DNA of 64,000 nt from Rheinheimera sp. (GTDB taxonomy: Bacteria > Pseudomonadota > Gammaproteobacteria > Enterobacterales > Alteromonadaceae), in NCBI RefSeq assembly GCF_030690345.1, contig NZ_JAUYGV010000006.1:1178001-1242000 (forward strand), read 5' to 3'. Of this stretch, positions 23,973 through 34,444 are shown one piece after another (position 1 is the stretch's first letter; every line of letters begins with the position of its first letter). The translations under genes and the position numbers were made by a program. Under the pieces are notes generated by a model. The model did not search any database, was not told where the DNA came from, and worked only from the letters and a program-made list of their open reading frames with translations.

Positions 23973-25124
23973 TTAAAACAACGCCCAGTAGCTGATAACC
24001 ACCATCGCCAGCAGCAGGCTGGGCCAGTAGATTAGCTTTGGCAGCATAAAATCGTGCATCACCAATTTGCGCTGCACATTCACCGGGGCGTTAAAGATAA
24101 AGCTGCACAGCACCACTAAAATCATCGCGATATACAGCAGCAGATAAAAATACTCGATATAAACAATACTCTGCGCCGGAAACTTAGTGCGGGTATTAAC
24201 GTGCGATAAAATCACCACAAAAAACAACGCCGAAATAGTGCCGATAACCGACATGATGGAAAAACCATTAAACGCCAGGGTGCTGCGCTTACGGCTTATC
24301 GTCATTAACACGGCAAACAAAAGAGCGGCGACGGTTAGCATTGGAATAAGGTTCACCACAAAGGCATTAACAAACTTGCGCTTGAGTACCACGTTAAAAT
24401 GCAGTTCCGGGTTGAGTTCGGTGGTGGCGGTTTGGTAACCAAAGTTGGTGTGGTAGGTGGCAGTTTTAAAATCGAAAAAGGTTTCGTCTATTAGCCAGTC
24501 GCCCAGCACGATATCACTATCCAAGCCAAAATAGCTTTTTATACCGGTATCGGGATAGGCGGCAAGATCCGGAATTAATGTGCTGTAACCATCAAAGTCA
24601 TTAGACAAAATGCGCAGCCACACCGTTTGATGATCCAGTGGGTATTTACTGTAATCAAACGGCTGGCGCACTGTGGTTTCAAAAATCCAACCGTGCAGGG
24701 TTTCATTGCCCTGCACATGCTCGTATTTTTTCCGCAGTTCGTTGGCGCCCTCTACCGCTTCAGGAAAGTAAAAGCCGGCTTTGGCCTGCAGCGGGCAATC
24801 TGGTGCTATCGGTACTTTTTGCCAGATATAACCGCTGATATGCACATCATTAGCCGAATGAAAATTCAGTGATTGCAGATATACGCCGGTAGCCACCTGA
24901 GCACATTCCGGCACGCTGTCTTTACCGGCCAGCGCTAATTTGGCTTTCAGATTGTCCCGCGCCATGCTGATGGTTAACAGCTGGTGTTCGGTCGGCGTGA
25001 AGGCTTTATCAGCCAGATACCACATAGTGGCCACCGCTATAATGCCCAGTATGGAACTGACAGCACTTAACAACAGGTAAAAACGGAAATTCCGTATCAG
25101 GCGGGAGCTGGTTTTCTCTGGCAT
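23973..25124 (-). CDS. Pentameric ligand-gated ion channel-like membrane protein
   Basis: A 383-residue protein. One N-terminal membrane helix (about 17-38) is followed by a periplasmic beta-rich domain with HISGYIWQKV, TVRQPFDYSKYPLDHQTVWLRI, the latter like the (F/Y)P(F/L)D-Q-(T/K) Cys-loop region of pentameric channels. Four C-terminal helices follow (about 240-262, 272-295, 307-328, 355-375); the first has the FVVNLIPMLTVAALLF pattern with the Pro typical of M1, and the M2-M3 junction has TKFPAQS. I infer a prokaryotic pLGIC relative with an extra N-terminal helix. Ligand and ion selectivity are unknown. It is transcribed divergently from metA. Confidence 0.55.
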   Translation of the reverse strand: MPEKTSSRLIRNFRFYLLLSAVSSILGIIAVATMWYLADKAFTPTEHQLLTISMARDNLKAKLALAGKDSVPECAQVATGVYLQSLNFHSANDVHISGYIWQKVPIAPDCPLQAKAGFYFPEAVEGANELRKKYEHVQGNETLHGWIFETTVRQPFDYSKYPLDHQTVWLRILSNDFDGYSTLIPDLAAYPDTGIKSYFGLDSDIVLGDWLIDETFFDFKTATYHTNFGYQTATTELNPELHFNVVLKRKFVNAFVVNLIPMLTVAALLFAVLMTISRKRSTLAFNGFSIMSVIGTISALFFVVILSHVNTRTKFPAQSIVYIEYFYLLLYIAMILVVLCSFIFNAPVNVQRKLVMHDFMLPKLIYWPSLLLAMVVISYWALF

Positions 25125-25227
25125 ATCAATATGGTGTCGTTGTTTAAGTGCCTGCTAAGCCTAGCCGTTGCGGATAAAATTGCCAGCAAGCTTGTATGAT
25201 TAAGCTGACAACAGCGATTTATTATTT

Positions 25228-25243
25228 AGCCATCTAAACGTAT
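25228..25243 (+). promoter_or_regulatory. Putative MetJ operator upstream of metA
   Basis: Two adjacent 8-base units, AGCCATCT (25228-25235) and AAACGTAT (25236-25243), each match 6 of 8 positions of the met box AGACGTCT; a third, weaker unit follows. MetJ binds tandem met boxes in Gammaproteobacteria, and the site lies 65 bp upstream of the metA start. Whether this organism has metJ is not visible here. Confidence 0.5.
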
Positions 25244-25307
25244 GGATGTTGACTTTGCGGTGCATTTTACGCAAAGTAGCGACTATGTCAGTTAACCGGG
25301 TGTGGCT

Positions 25308-26234
25308 ATGCCTATTAAAGTGATCGATCAGTTGCCGGCGGTAGAAGCGCTGTCGGCAGAAAATGTGTTTGTAATGACCGAAAGCCGGGCGCAGTCGCAG
25401 GATATCCGGCCGCTGAAAATTGCTATCTTAAACCTGATGCCAAATAAAATTGCCACTGAAATTCAGCTGCTGCGCTTGCTGGCCAACAGCCCGCTGCAGG
25501 TGGATGTTGATTTGCTGCGCATTGACGATCATGTCAGTAAAAACACACCGCCAAGCCATTTAAACTGCTTTTACCGTTATTTCTCTGAAGTACAACAGCA
25601 AAAGTACGATGGTTTAATTATTACCGGCGCGCCGCTGGGGTTAGTGGACTATGAAGACGTGACTTACTGGGCGCAGTTTAGCGATATTCTGCGCTGGGCC
25701 GATAACAATGTTACCTCTACCTTATTTTTATGCTGGGCAGCCCATGCGGCCTTGTATCAGTATTATGGTTTACAGCGCGAAATCCGCGGTGAAAAACTCT
25801 CCGGTGTGTACTGGCAGCAGGTAAGCCAGCCACTGTGCCCGTTGGTGCGCGGTTTTGACGATGAGTTTCTCGTGCCGCACTCGCGCTATGCCCAAGTGCC
25901 GAAGCAAAAATACCAGCAGCACGATGACTTACATATCCTGGCCGAAGCCGATGTGACCGGCGCTTATTTGCTGCAAAACAGCAGTGGCAGCCGGGTGTTT
26001 GTTACCGGCCACCCGGAGTATGATTTAACCACGTTGGATGAAGAATATCAGCGCGATGTCGCTGCCGGCGTGGCGGCCAAATTGCCGGAAAATTATTACC
26101 GCCGGAATGACCCCTTGCAGGGGCCGCAAAAGCTGTGGCAAAGTCACGCCTTTTTACTGTTTAGCAACTGGCTGAACTATTATGTCTACCAGGCCACGCC
26201 GTTTGAGCTAAGCCAGATTGGTCGTAACACCTGA
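25308..26234 (+). CDS. metA: Homoserine O-succinyltransferase (or acetyltransferase), MetA
   Basis: A 308-residue protein of normal length for MetA, which acylates homoserine in the first committed step of methionine synthesis. Seen features: the N-terminal MPIKVIDQLPAVEAL, RPLKIAILNLMPNKIATEIQLLRLL, SPLQVDVDLLRID, the catalytic Cys in LFLCWAAHAAL, GFDDEFLVPHSRY, and the VTGHPEYD block with the catalytic His. The family uses either succinyl- or acetyl-CoA; which one is not decided here. The ATG at 25308 matches the family start; the GTG at 25302 is less likely. The methionine synthase genes follow 27 bp downstream. Confidence 0.95.
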   Translation: MPIKVIDQLPAVEALSAENVFVMTESRAQSQDIRPLKIAILNLMPNKIATEIQLLRLLANSPLQVDVDLLRIDDHVSKNTPPSHLNCFYRYFSEVQQQKYDGLIITGAPLGLVDYEDVTYWAQFSDILRWADNNVTSTLFLCWAAHAALYQYYGLQREIRGEKLSGVYWQQVSQPLCPLVRGFDDEFLVPHSRYAQVPKQKYQQHDDLHILAEADVTGAYLLQNSSGSRVFVTGHPEYDLTTLDEEYQRDVAAGVAAKLPENYYRRNDPLQGPQKLWQSHAFLLFSNWLNYYVYQATPFELSQIGRNT

Positions 26235-26261
26235 GTCACTGATTATTAAAACGAGCATTTT

Positions 26262-27326
26262 ATGACTGCAAGACTGACGCCTGATCATTTTCGCGAACTG
26301 CTTTCCAAGCGTATTTTTATTCTCGATGGCGCCATGGGCACCATGATCCAGCAGCACCGCCTGGAAGAGGCCGATTACCGCGGTAGCGAGTTTGCCAACT
26401 GGCCCTGCGATGTTAAAGGCAATAACGATTTACTGGTGCTAAGCCAGCCGGATCTGATTGCCGATATTCACCGCCAGTACCTGCTGGCCGGCGCCGATAT
26501 TGTCGAAACCAACAGCTTTAATGCCACGACTATTGCGATGGCCGATTATCAGATGGAAGGCTTATCGGCGCGGATTAACCGTGAGGCCGCCGCACTGGCG
26601 CGTAAAGTTTGCGATGAAGTCACTGCGCTTGAACCGCATAAACCGCGCTTTGTAGCCGGAGTGCTGGGGCCAACTAACCGCACGGCGTCGATATCACCGG
26701 ATGTGAATGACCCGGGCTTTCGCAATGTTAGCTTTGATGAGTTGGTAGAAGCTTATATCGAGTCGACCCATGCGCTAATCGAAGGCGGCGCCGACATTAT
26801 TATGCTGGAAACTATCTTTGATACCTTAAATGCTAAAGCAGCGGCTTTTGCCGTGATGAAAGTATTTGATGAAGTGGGCTTTAAATTACCGGTGATGATC
26901 TCCGGCACCATTACCGATGCCTCGGGCCGTACTTTGTCCGGCCAGACCACTGAAGCCTTTTACCATAGCCTGGCCCATGTTGAGCCGGTATGTTTTGGCC
27001 TTAATTGCGCTTTGGGGCCGGATTTATTGCGGCCTTATGTCGAGACGCTGTCCGGTGTGTCAGAAGCTTATGTGTCGGTGCACCCCAATGCCGGTTTACC
27101 GAATGAATTTGGCGAATATGATTTAGGCGCCACTGAAATGGCCGCTGAAATTAGTGATTGGGCCAAACAGGGCTTTCTCAATATTGTTGGTGGCTGCTGC
27201 GGCACTACGCCGGAGCATATTAAAGCCATCGCCGATGCGGTTAAAGATGCACCGGCCCGCCAACCGAAAGCAGCCAGCCATAGTTTTCATTTAGCCGGCC
27301 TTGAAGCCTTTTCTCTGGAGTGGTAA
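26262..27326 (+). CDS. metH: Methionine synthase, homocysteine-binding domain subunit (split MetH, N-terminal part)
   Basis: A 354-residue protein equal to the first domain of cobalamin-dependent MetH. It has [34 protein letters not shown], and the zinc-binding cysteines in FGLNCALG and [11 protein letters not shown] that activate homocysteine. It ends LEAFSLEW and a TAA overlapping the ATG of the second part. Together the two parts total 1227 residues, the length of intact E. coli MetH, and the break falls in the linker between the homocysteine and folate domains. I therefore read this as a real gene split and not a loss. Confidence 0.9.
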   Translation: MTARLTPDHFRELLSKRIFILDGAMGTMIQQHRLEEADYRGSEFANWPCDVKGNNDLLVLSQPDLIADIHRQYLLAGADIVETNSFNATTIAMADYQMEGLSARINREAAALARKVCDEVTALEPHKPRFVAGVLGPTNRTASISPDVNDPGFRNVSFDELVEAYIESTHALIEGGADIIMLETIFDTLNAKAAAFAVMKVFDEVGFKLPVMISGTITDASGRTLSGQTTEAFYHSLAHVEPVCFGLNCALGPDLLRPYVETLSGVSEAYVSVHPNAGLPNEFGEYDLGATEMAAEISDWAKQGFLNIVGGCCGTTPEHIKAIADAVKDAPARQPKAASHSFHLAGLEAFSLEW

Positions 27327-29947
27327 TGCGACAACAGGCCCGATTTATCAACGTTGGCGAGCGGACTAACGTTACCGGCTCAGCCAGATTTAAAAAGCTG
27401 ATTTTAAACGGCGACTATGAGGCGGCGCTTGATGTAGCGCGCCAGCAGGTAGAGAGCGGCGCGCAAATTATTGATATCAATATGGATGAGGCCATGCTCG
27501 ACAGCAAGGCCGCCATGGTGCGTTACCTGCAGCTGCTGGCCTCAGAGCCGGATATATCGCGGGTGCCGATTATGGTCGACTCGTCGAAATGGGAAGTCAT
27601 CGAAGCGGCGTTAAAATGCATTCAGGGCAAGGCTGTTGTTAACTCCATTTCACTAAAAGAAGGCGAGGTGCCATTTTTACACCAGGCACGTTTATTACGC
27701 CGCTATGGTGCTGCAGTAGTGGTAATGGCGTTTGACGAGCAAGGTCAGGCCGATACCAAAGCACGCAAGGTCGAAATTTGCCAGCGCGCTTATAAAATCC
27801 TCACTGAGCAAATTGGCTTTCCGCCAGAAGACATTATTTTTGACCCGAATATCTTTGCTGTCGCCACCGGCATTGAAGAGCATAACAACTACGCGGTCGA
27901 TTTTATTGAAGCCACCCGCGAAATAAAACGCTTGTGCCCGTATGCGAAAATCTCCGGTGGTGTCTCCAATGTGTCGTTCTCGTTTCGCGGCAACGATGCC
28001 GTGCGTGAAGCTATCCACTCAGTATTTTTATACCACGCCATTGGCGCCGGTATGGATATGGGTATTGTTAACGCCGGTCAGCTTACCGTGTATGACGATA
28101 TCCCTGAGCTGCTAAAAGAGCGGGTAGAGGACGTGATCCTCAACCGCCGCGATGATGCCACCGAGCGCCTGCTGGAAATTGCAGCGCAGTTTAAAGGCGA
28201 TGGCAGCGTAGCGGAGAAAATAGATGATGCCTGGCGCAGCTTGCCGGTGAATAAACGGCTGGAGCATGCCTTAGTTAAAGGCATTACCGATTTTATCGAG
28301 ATCGACACTGAAGAAGCACGCCAACAAGCGGAGAAACCGCTGCATGTGATTGAAGGGCCCTTGATGGACGGCATGAACGTGGTAGGCGACTTGTTCGGTG
28401 AGGGCAAGATGTTTCTGCCGCAGGTGGTGAAATCGGCCCGGGTAATGAAAAAGGCTGTGGCCTATTTGCAGCCCTACATTGAGCTGGAAAAAGAAGGCGG
28501 CCGGGCTCAGGGCAAGGTGCTGCTGGCCACGGTAAAAGGTGACGTGCATGATATCGGCAAAAACATCGTCGGCGTGGTGCTGCAGTGCAATAACTTTGAA
28601 GTAATAGATTTGGGCGTCATGGTGCCGTGCGCTGAGCTGCTACGCGTAGCCAAAGAGCGCGATGTCGATGTGATAGGTTTATCCGGCTTGATTACGCCAT
28701 CGTTGGATGAAATGGTGCATGTCGCCAAAGAGATGACGCGTTTGGGCTTTACTCAGCCGCTGTTAATTGGTGGTGCTACCACCTCTAAAGCTCATACTGC
28801 GGTAAAAATAGAGCCGAATTATGCCAACGGCGTGGTGTATGTGCCCAATGCGTCGCGCAGTGTGTCGGTGGTGCAGTCGTTAATTACGCCGGATAGCAAA
28901 GCTGATTATTTAGCGCGGATTAAACAGGAATATGTGGTGGCGCGTGAGCAACATGCCCGTTCGCGCCCCGGCGAAAAGCTGCTTAGTTTAGCTGAGGCTA
29001 AAGCGAATAAATTCCAGCTTGATTTAAGCAAAGTGGCGCCGGCACCCAGGCAGCCCGGGGTGCAGTTATGGCCGGATGTTGATTTAAATATTTTACGCGA
29101 CTATATCGACTGGACACCGTTCTTTTTAACCTGGCAGTTATCCGGCAAATACCCGGCGATTTTAAACCATGCCGAAGTGGGCATAGAAGCGCGTAAGCTG
29201 TTTAAAGATGCCAATGCGATGCTCGATAGCATGATTAACGGCGGCCATGTTAAAGGCAAAGCGGTGTTTGGTTTATTCCCTGCCAACAGTGATGGCGAAG
29301 ATATCGTGGTGTATACCGACGAGACGCGCAGCGTGGAAAAAGCCCGTTTATACAACCTGCGTCAGCAACTGCAACTGCGTAACAATGCACCCAATTGCAG
29401 CCTGGCTGATTTTATTGCGCCGGTTGATAGCGGCATCAAAGATTATATCGGTGGTTTTGCCGTTAGCACCGGTTTTGGCGCTGATGAGTTCGCCGCTAAG
29501 TTTGCTGCTGAACACGATGATTACAACAGTATTATGGTTAAAGCCTTAGCTGATCGCTTAGCCGAAGCCTTAGCCGAATACCTGCACTTAAAAGTGCGGC
29601 GTGAGTATTGGGGCTATGCCGCCGATGAAACGCTTGATAACGAGCAGCTGATACGTGAGTTGTATCAGGGCATCCGCCCGGCGCCGGGGTATCCTGCCTG
29701 CCCCGAGCACACCGAAAAAGGCACACTATGGCAACTGCTGGATGTCGAAGCGCAAACCGGCATCGTGCTAACCGAAAGCTACGCCATGTGGCCGGGCGCG
29801 GCGGTAAGTGGCTGGTATTTCGGTCACCCGGACAGCAAATATTTTGCCGTCAGCAAAATTGACGTTGATCAGCTTAACGAATACGCGACGAAAAAAGGCT
29901 GGAGCCCTGAGCAGGCGCAAAGCTGGTTAGCACCTAACCTGCGTTAG
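27326..29947 (+). CDS. metH: Methionine synthase, folate/cobalamin/activation domains (split MetH, C-terminal part)
   Basis: An 873-residue protein. Domains in order: pterin-binding domain ([51 protein letters not shown]), cobalamin cap, cobalamin-binding domain with D406-V-H408-D-I-G supplying the lower cobalt ligand, [13 protein letters not shown], and the SAM-binding reactivation domain ([23 protein letters not shown]). It transfers the methyl group from methyltetrahydrofolate to homocysteine via cobalamin, needing the upstream subunit. The ATG at 27326 overlaps the previous TAA (TAATG), favouring translational coupling; the upstream in-frame GTG at 27320 is less likely. Confidence 0.93.
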   Translation: MRQQARFINVGERTNVTGSARFKKLILNGDYEAALDVARQQVESGAQIIDINMDEAMLDSKAAMVRYLQLLASEPDISRVPIMVDSSKWEVIEAALKCIQGKAVVNSISLKEGEVPFLHQARLLRRYGAAVVVMAFDEQGQADTKARKVEICQRAYKILTEQIGFPPEDIIFDPNIFAVATGIEEHNNYAVDFIEATREIKRLCPYAKISGGVSNVSFSFRGNDAVREAIHSVFLYHAIGAGMDMGIVNAGQLTVYDDIPELLKERVEDVILNRRDDATERLLEIAAQFKGDGSVAEKIDDAWRSLPVNKRLEHALVKGITDFIEIDTEEARQQAEKPLHVIEGPLMDGMNVVGDLFGEGKMFLPQVVKSARVMKKAVAYLQPYIELEKEGGRAQGKVLLATVKGDVHDIGKNIVGVVLQCNNFEVIDLGVMVPCAELLRVAKERDVDVIGLSGLITPSLDEMVHVAKEMTRLGFTQPLLIGGATTSKAHTAVKIEPNYANGVVYVPNASRSVSVVQSLITPDSKADYLARIKQEYVVAREQHARSRPGEKLLSLAEAKANKFQLDLSKVAPAPRQPGVQLWPDVDLNILRDYIDWTPFFLTWQLSGKYPAILNHAEVGIEARKLFKDANAMLDSMINGGHVKGKAVFGLFPANSDGEDIVVYTDETRSVEKARLYNLRQQLQLRNNAPNCSLADFIAPVDSGIKDYIGGFAVSTGFGADEFAAKFAAEHDDYNSIMVKALADRLAEALAEYLHLKVRREYWGYAADETLDNEQLIRELYQGIRPAPGYPACPEHTEKGTLWQLLDVEAQTGIVLTESYAMWPGAAVSGWYFGHPDSKYFAVSKIDVDQLNEYATKKGWSPEQAQSWLAPNLR

Positions 29948-30088
29948 TGGCAGCTTGGTCGCGGCCTGTGTTAAGTGTTTGTTATCACTCAGGCTATTGC
30001 TGTTCCTGCATTAGCAAATAGCTTGCATTAGTCCGCTGCTGTCGGGTAAAACCGTCTACACTAAATAAAAGTGTGGCGGGAGTATCTG

Positions 30089-30841
30089 ATGGCCAGATGG
30101 CTTGTATTTTGTATCAGCTTATTATGCTGCGCCCAAGCGTTGTCAGCACCGCTTAATGTATTGGTGGGGCAAAATAAGCCGCCCTATATCCGGCTGGAAG
30201 CGGTAAGCGGTTACGAAATAGAATTACTGCGTGAAGTAATACGCCGCATGGGACACGAAGCAGTATTTATTTTTGTGCCTAACGCCCGCATCCGGCCGTT
30301 GCTGGAAAGTGGTAATGGCGATATTGCCAGCTTGCAGCCTGATTTAGCCGATGAAACCGGCCTGTTTTTCTCGCAACCTTATATACGTTACCAAAACGTG
30401 GTGGTTACCCGCAGCAGCGATGAACTCACGGTGCAGCATCCGGCCGACCTGGCAGCTAAAACGGTGATCGCCTTTCAGGGGGCCGCTAAGGTGTTAGGCG
30501 CGGATTACACTGATGCAATCAGATTAAACAGCCAATATAGCGAAACGGTGGATCAGCGGGCCCAGGTCGATATGTTATTCAGTGAGCGGGTGCAGGCAAT
30601 AGTGCTGGATCGCAATATTTTTACCTTCCATCAGCAAAACAACACGGCACCGGCTGCGGTGACCATGCATGAATTATTTGGCTCCACCTTATACCGTGCG
30701 GCATTTCGCGACCCGGTGTTGCAACGCGCCTTTGACCGTGCCCTGCTCAGCGTGGTGCTGGATAACTGGTATCAGCAGTTGCAGCTAAAATACTTTATGC
30801 AGTTAAATCAGCAGTTACCGAATAAGTTCTATTGTGAATAA
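30089..30841 (+). CDS. Periplasmic amino-acid-type solute-binding protein (family 3)
   Basis: A 250-residue protein with a signal peptide (about residues 1-20, ending ALSA) and the SBP_bac_3 fold: LNVLVGQNKPPYI, GYEIELLREVIRRMGH, ARIRPLLESGNGDIASLQPD, FFSQPYIRYQNVVV, and the later AVLDRNIFTF-like segment. No permease or ATPase gene lies nearby, so it may be an orphan sensor-type binding protein rather than part of a transporter. It is convergent with the hybrid sensor kinase gene. GGGAG 5 bases upstream selects the ATG at 30089 rather than a GTG at 30071. Confidence 0.75.
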   Translation: MARWLVFCISLLCCAQALSAPLNVLVGQNKPPYIRLEAVSGYEIELLREVIRRMGHEAVFIFVPNARIRPLLESGNGDIASLQPDLADETGLFFSQPYIRYQNVVVTRSSDELTVQHPADLAAKTVIAFQGAAKVLGADYTDAIRLNSQYSETVDQRAQVDMLFSERVQAIVLDRNIFTFHQQNNTAPAAVTMHELFGSTLYRAAFRDPVLQRAFDRALLSVVLDNWYQQLQLKYFMQLNQQLPNKFYCE

Positions 30842-30865
30842 CTGCGGCCTGAAGGCCGGGTGCGG

Positions 30866-33800
30866 TTAACTCTGTAACCACTGGCTGATACAACGGGCCA
30901 GCACCGCACTGTCTATCGGCTTGCTGACTAAATCATTCATTCCGGCGGCAATACAGCGCTGGCGTACCTCGTCAGAGTGATGCGCTGTCATGGCGATAAC
31001 CGGGATCCGTTCACAACCGGGTAATTGGCGTAAACGGCTTGTGGTGTCGTAGCCATTTAGCCCCGGCATTTCAATATCCATCAGAATAAGCGCTACCGGC
31101 TGCTGTGCCAGCAATTGCAGCGCCTGGTTGCCATCTGCTGCGCTAAGCACTTCATAGCCCAGCTTTTGCAAAATAATTTGCGCCAGCGCCTGATTAAAAT
31201 AGTTATCTTCAACCAGTAATACGCTGCTTTGTTCTGCTGTGCCGCTTTCAGGTTGTACTTGAGCGGCTGCCGGCTGTTGCACTGGCGCTGCAGCGATATC
31301 CGCGGCTTCACAGTGCGCAAAACGGGCGCTGAAACTAAAGGTGCTGCCGATGCCACGCTGGCTGCTAACCTGCATTTCGCCGCCCATTAAGGTCACCAGC
31401 CGGCGGCAGATGGTAAGGCCAAGCCCGGTGCCGCCAAACTTGCGGCTGATGGAGCTGTCGGCCTGGTTAAAGGCGGTAAACAGCTGCTGTTGTTGTTGCT
31501 CAGTGATACCAATGCCGGTATCGCTGATAGCAAAGCTTAACTGATGCACCCCCGCAGCCGGTGCCGGCAGGGCAGTAACGCGCAGGGTTATTTCGCCGCT
31601 GTCGGTAAATTTCACCGCGTTGCTCAGCAGGTTAATTAATACCTGGCTCAGGCGCAGCTCATCGCCCAGCAGATATTGCGGCAACCCGGCGTCTTGTTGC
31701 AGCCTGAACTGCAGTTGCTTTTCGGCCAGCTGTGCACTAAACATATCGACCACACGGTCGATGCTGGTAGTCAGCGCGAAGGGCGCTTGTTCCAGCGTAA
31801 GTTTGCCGGCTTCAATTTTGGAAAAATCCAGCACGTCATTAATAATGCTCAATAAAATACGACCTGACGCGCGGATCTTGTCCAAATAACTTTGCTGTGT
31901 AGCAAAGTCATCATTGTGTTGCGCCAGTTCGGCAAAGCCCAGCACGGCATTGAGCGGAGTGCGCAGCTCATGGCTCATATTGGCCAGAAACTCACTTTTA
32001 GCGACAGTGGCAGCTTCAGCGGCTTGTTTGGCCTGTTGTAACTGGGCCATGGTGTGCTGTAAGTGCGCGGTGCGCTGTTCAATCATAATGGTAAGTTGTT
32101 GTTTTTCTTTTAACAGATGCCTGGTTCGCCATTTCAACAATAAATACAGCAGCAACAGGGTCAGCAGAATATAACTGAGCCAGGCGGCAGTACCGGCATA
32201 CCACGGATGGGCAATATGGATATTCAGTGCGGCAGATAGCTGTGAGTCGCCCTGATGATCGCGGCTGCGCACCATAAACTGATAGTCACCGCCGGGCAGG
32301 TTGGTGTAATCACGATACAGCTCGTTACTCCAGCCAGACCAGGTTTTATCATGTCCCTGCAGCTTTACCTGAAATTGTGGCAAAAATAAGTGGCTGAAAT
32401 TGGGGCTGGCATAATCAAACCGCAGAGCTGTGCTGCCGGCATCAAGTTGCAGCCGTTGCGGCACAGTGCCACCGTTATAAAATATCTCGCCATCTAAGGT
32501 TCGCAGTTGCCGCACCAGCGGCAGCTTCGGTGGTAAATTGCTGTGCTCGTCAATGGCAAAGCGGAAGATCCCTTCGGCGCCGCCAAACCAAACCACATTT
32601 TGTTTATCGATTAACAGCGTATCCAGCGGAATGTCCTGCAGTGGCTGCAGCGCCGATGCCTGCCAGCGGTAATGGCCGTTAGCATCGGCAAACAACACCC
32701 CGGCCTGACGGCTGCCGCTGTCGTTATCCCAGGTTAGCAACCACAGATTATTGTGCTGATCTGTCTGCGGGTAACGCACCCAGGGCTGGGTGCCGCTGAA
32801 GGCTTGTGCCAGTTGCGGATCCAGCGTGAATTGCTGCACGGCAGCATCAAAACGGAAAAAGCCGTTTACGCTGGCCAACAGCAGTTGTTGTTTGTACCAG
32901 TGTACTGAATTACGGTTGTTGCTGGGTAAGCCGTCGGCCTTGCTAAAGTGTTTTACTGCCAGTGGCACTGAATTGCCCCCTTGCCACTGCGCCGGCAGGC
33001 TAAGGCGGTATACACCATGGGCCAGGCTGCCAAGCCAAAGCTCGCCGTCGGCGGTTTCCAAAATACTGTTCAGATTACCGCTGACTCCCGGCACGCGGCC
33101 TTCGTCCAGCCATTGGCCTTGCTCATAGCGCATACTGGCCAGGCCGTCCTGCAAGCCGATAAAAATGCGCTGCGGGTTTTGCACTGACTGATACAGCACT
33201 TTACTGGCCAACTCAGAGGGGCGCACCAGGCTTATTTGCTGCCCTTGCATAGCATAAACGCCGCTGCTGTTGGCGATCAGCAGTTGTTGCTCAAAGCTGA
33301 TAAAATCCCAGGTTTGTTTTTGCACCGCGGTTATGGCTTCAAAACGGTTTTGTAAGTTTTTACGAAATAACCCCAGGCTGGTACCGGCGTACAGGCTGTC
33401 CTGATGCTGGTACAGTGCCAGCACATTGCCATGCAGGCCATTGGCGTTATTGTAGTAAGAGATAGCGGCTGATAAGTCTATCCGGCTTAAACCATGATCC
33501 AGCGCCAGCCACAGGCCCTGTTGATGATCCTGATACAGGGCACGGATATTTTGATCGACCAGGCCGTACTGTTTGGTAATATGGCTTTTTAGTTTGCCCT
33601 CAGCACTGAGAATATACAAACCGTCCTGAGTAGTACCCAGGGCAAAGTCACCATTATTTAAGCGCAGCGCACTGTACAGCAGAGCCCGTGGCAAGGCGTC
33701 ATCAATATCGGTATGCCAGCGCTCGCTGCCTTTGCTGTTAAGCAAAAACAATTCGCCCTCGCGGCTACCGGCGAGCAAGGTAGTCGCATCAAACACTTCC

Positions 33801-34444
33801 AACATAAATACGCTGGTGTCGGCGAAACGCTCAGACCCCGGCAGCAGGGTAAAATCGCCTTGTTTCAGCTCCAGTAAGCCGGTGCCTTCTTCACGTACTA
33901 TAAGACGGCCCTGCAACCAAAATGCCTTCAGAAAAGCACTGTTGGTAGTCCAGACTTTGACTTGCTCTGCGGTGATCAGAAATACATAGTCGCGGCTGAT
34001 AAAGTAAGCGCCATCGGCAGTGGCAAAGGTTTGACGTACGTCCTGAAAGTTGCGGTACTCCGGTGCAATGCGCTGCAGCAAAGAAACATAGCGGCTGCCG
34101 GCCGGATTTTGCGTGTCAATATAGCCCAGCTCACCTTTTGAGCCGACATAAATGCGGCCGTCATCGGCCAACGCCATGGAGCGAACCACGGCTTTATTGC
34201 TGGTTGGGATCATGCGCCAGCGGGCGCCGTCGTATTCTAAAATGCCAACATTATTACCGACATACAGCAGGCCGCGCTGATCCTGAAGTACCGCCCAGTT
34301 CTGCGTGCCGCCGTTGTAATCTTTCGGTTTAAAATTGCTCAGCAGCGGCGTGCCATACTGGCCTTGAGCAAAAACCGCAGGGCAGCACAACAGCAGCAGT
34401 ATAACCAGACTGATAATGCCTGCATGTGTCCGGCTTGTTACCAT
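30866..34444 (-). CDS. Hybrid sensor histidine kinase with two-component propeller sensor and receiver domain
   Basis: A 1192-residue inner-membrane protein. After a signal-anchor (about 10-28) come repeated propeller blades (for example LYVGNNVGILEYDG, IYVGSKGELGYID, LWLALDHGLSRIDL, LWLGSLAHGVYRL), a Y_Y_Y-type domain (YQFMVRSRDHQGD), one transmembrane helix (WLSYILLTLLLLYLLLKW), a short coiled coil, the HisKA box SEFLANMSHELRTPLN, a HATPase domain (LINLLSNAVKF, ISDTGIGI, FGGTGLGLTICRRLV) and a C-terminal receiver (VLLVEDN, ILMDIEMPGLNG, IAMTAH, SKPI). Ligand unknown; such propeller sensors often respond to sugars or peptides. AGGGGGTG upstream supports the ATG at 34444. Confidence 0.92.
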   Translation of the reverse strand: MVTSRTHAGIISLVILLLLCCPAVFAQGQYGTPLLSNFKPKDYNGGTQNWAVLQDQRGLLYVGNNVGILEYDGARWRMIPTSNKAVVRSMALADDGRIYVGSKGELGYIDTQNPAGSRYVSLLQRIAPEYRNFQDVRQTFATADGAYFISRDYVFLITAEQVKVWTTNSAFLKAFWLQGRLIVREEGTGLLELKQGDFTLLPGSERFADTSVFMLEVFDATTLLAGSREGELFLLNSKGSERWHTDIDDALPRALLYSALRLNNGDFALGTTQDGLYILSAEGKLKSHITKQYGLVDQNIRALYQDHQQGLWLALDHGLSRIDLSAAISYYNNANGLHGNVLALYQHQDSLYAGTSLGLFRKNLQNRFEAITAVQKQTWDFISFEQQLLIANSSGVYAMQGQQISLVRPSELASKVLYQSVQNPQRIFIGLQDGLASMRYEQGQWLDEGRVPGVSGNLNSILETADGELWLGSLAHGVYRLSLPAQWQGGNSVPLAVKHFSKADGLPSNNRNSVHWYKQQLLLASVNGFFRFDAAVQQFTLDPQLAQAFSGTQPWVRYPQTDQHNNLWLLTWDNDSGSRQAGVLFADANGHYRWQASALQPLQDIPLDTLLIDKQNVVWFGGAEGIFRFAIDEHSNLPPKLPLVRQLRTLDGEIFYNGGTVPQRLQLDAGSTALRFDYASPNFSHLFLPQFQVKLQGHDKTWSGWSNELYRDYTNLPGGDYQFMVRSRDHQGDSQLSAALNIHIAHPWYAGTAAWLSYILLTLLLLYLLLKWRTRHLLKEKQQLTIMIEQRTAHLQHTMAQLQQAKQAAEAATVAKSEFLANMSHELRTPLNAVLGFAELAQHNDDFATQQSYLDKIRASGRILLSIINDVLDFSKIEAGKLTLEQAPFALTTSIDRVVDMFSAQLAEKQLQFRLQQDAGLPQYLLGDELRLSQVLINLLSNAVKFTDSGEITLRVTALPAPAAGVHQLSFAISDTGIGITEQQQQQLFTAFNQADSSISRKFGGTGLGLTICRRLVTLMGGEMQVSSQRGIGSTFSFSARFAHCEAADIAAAPVQQPAAAQVQPESGTAEQSSVLLVEDNYFNQALAQIILQKLGYEVLSAADGNQALQLLAQQPVALILMDIEMPGLNGYDTTSRLRQLPGCERIPVIAMTAHHSDEVRQRCIAAGMNDLVSKPIDSAVLARCISQWLQS

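Noticed and set aside
27318..27330. Sequencing frameshift as cause of the metH split
   Set aside because: Cannot be excluded, but the TAATG overlap and position in the domain linker with no lost residues fit a real split better; reported as a finding with its test.
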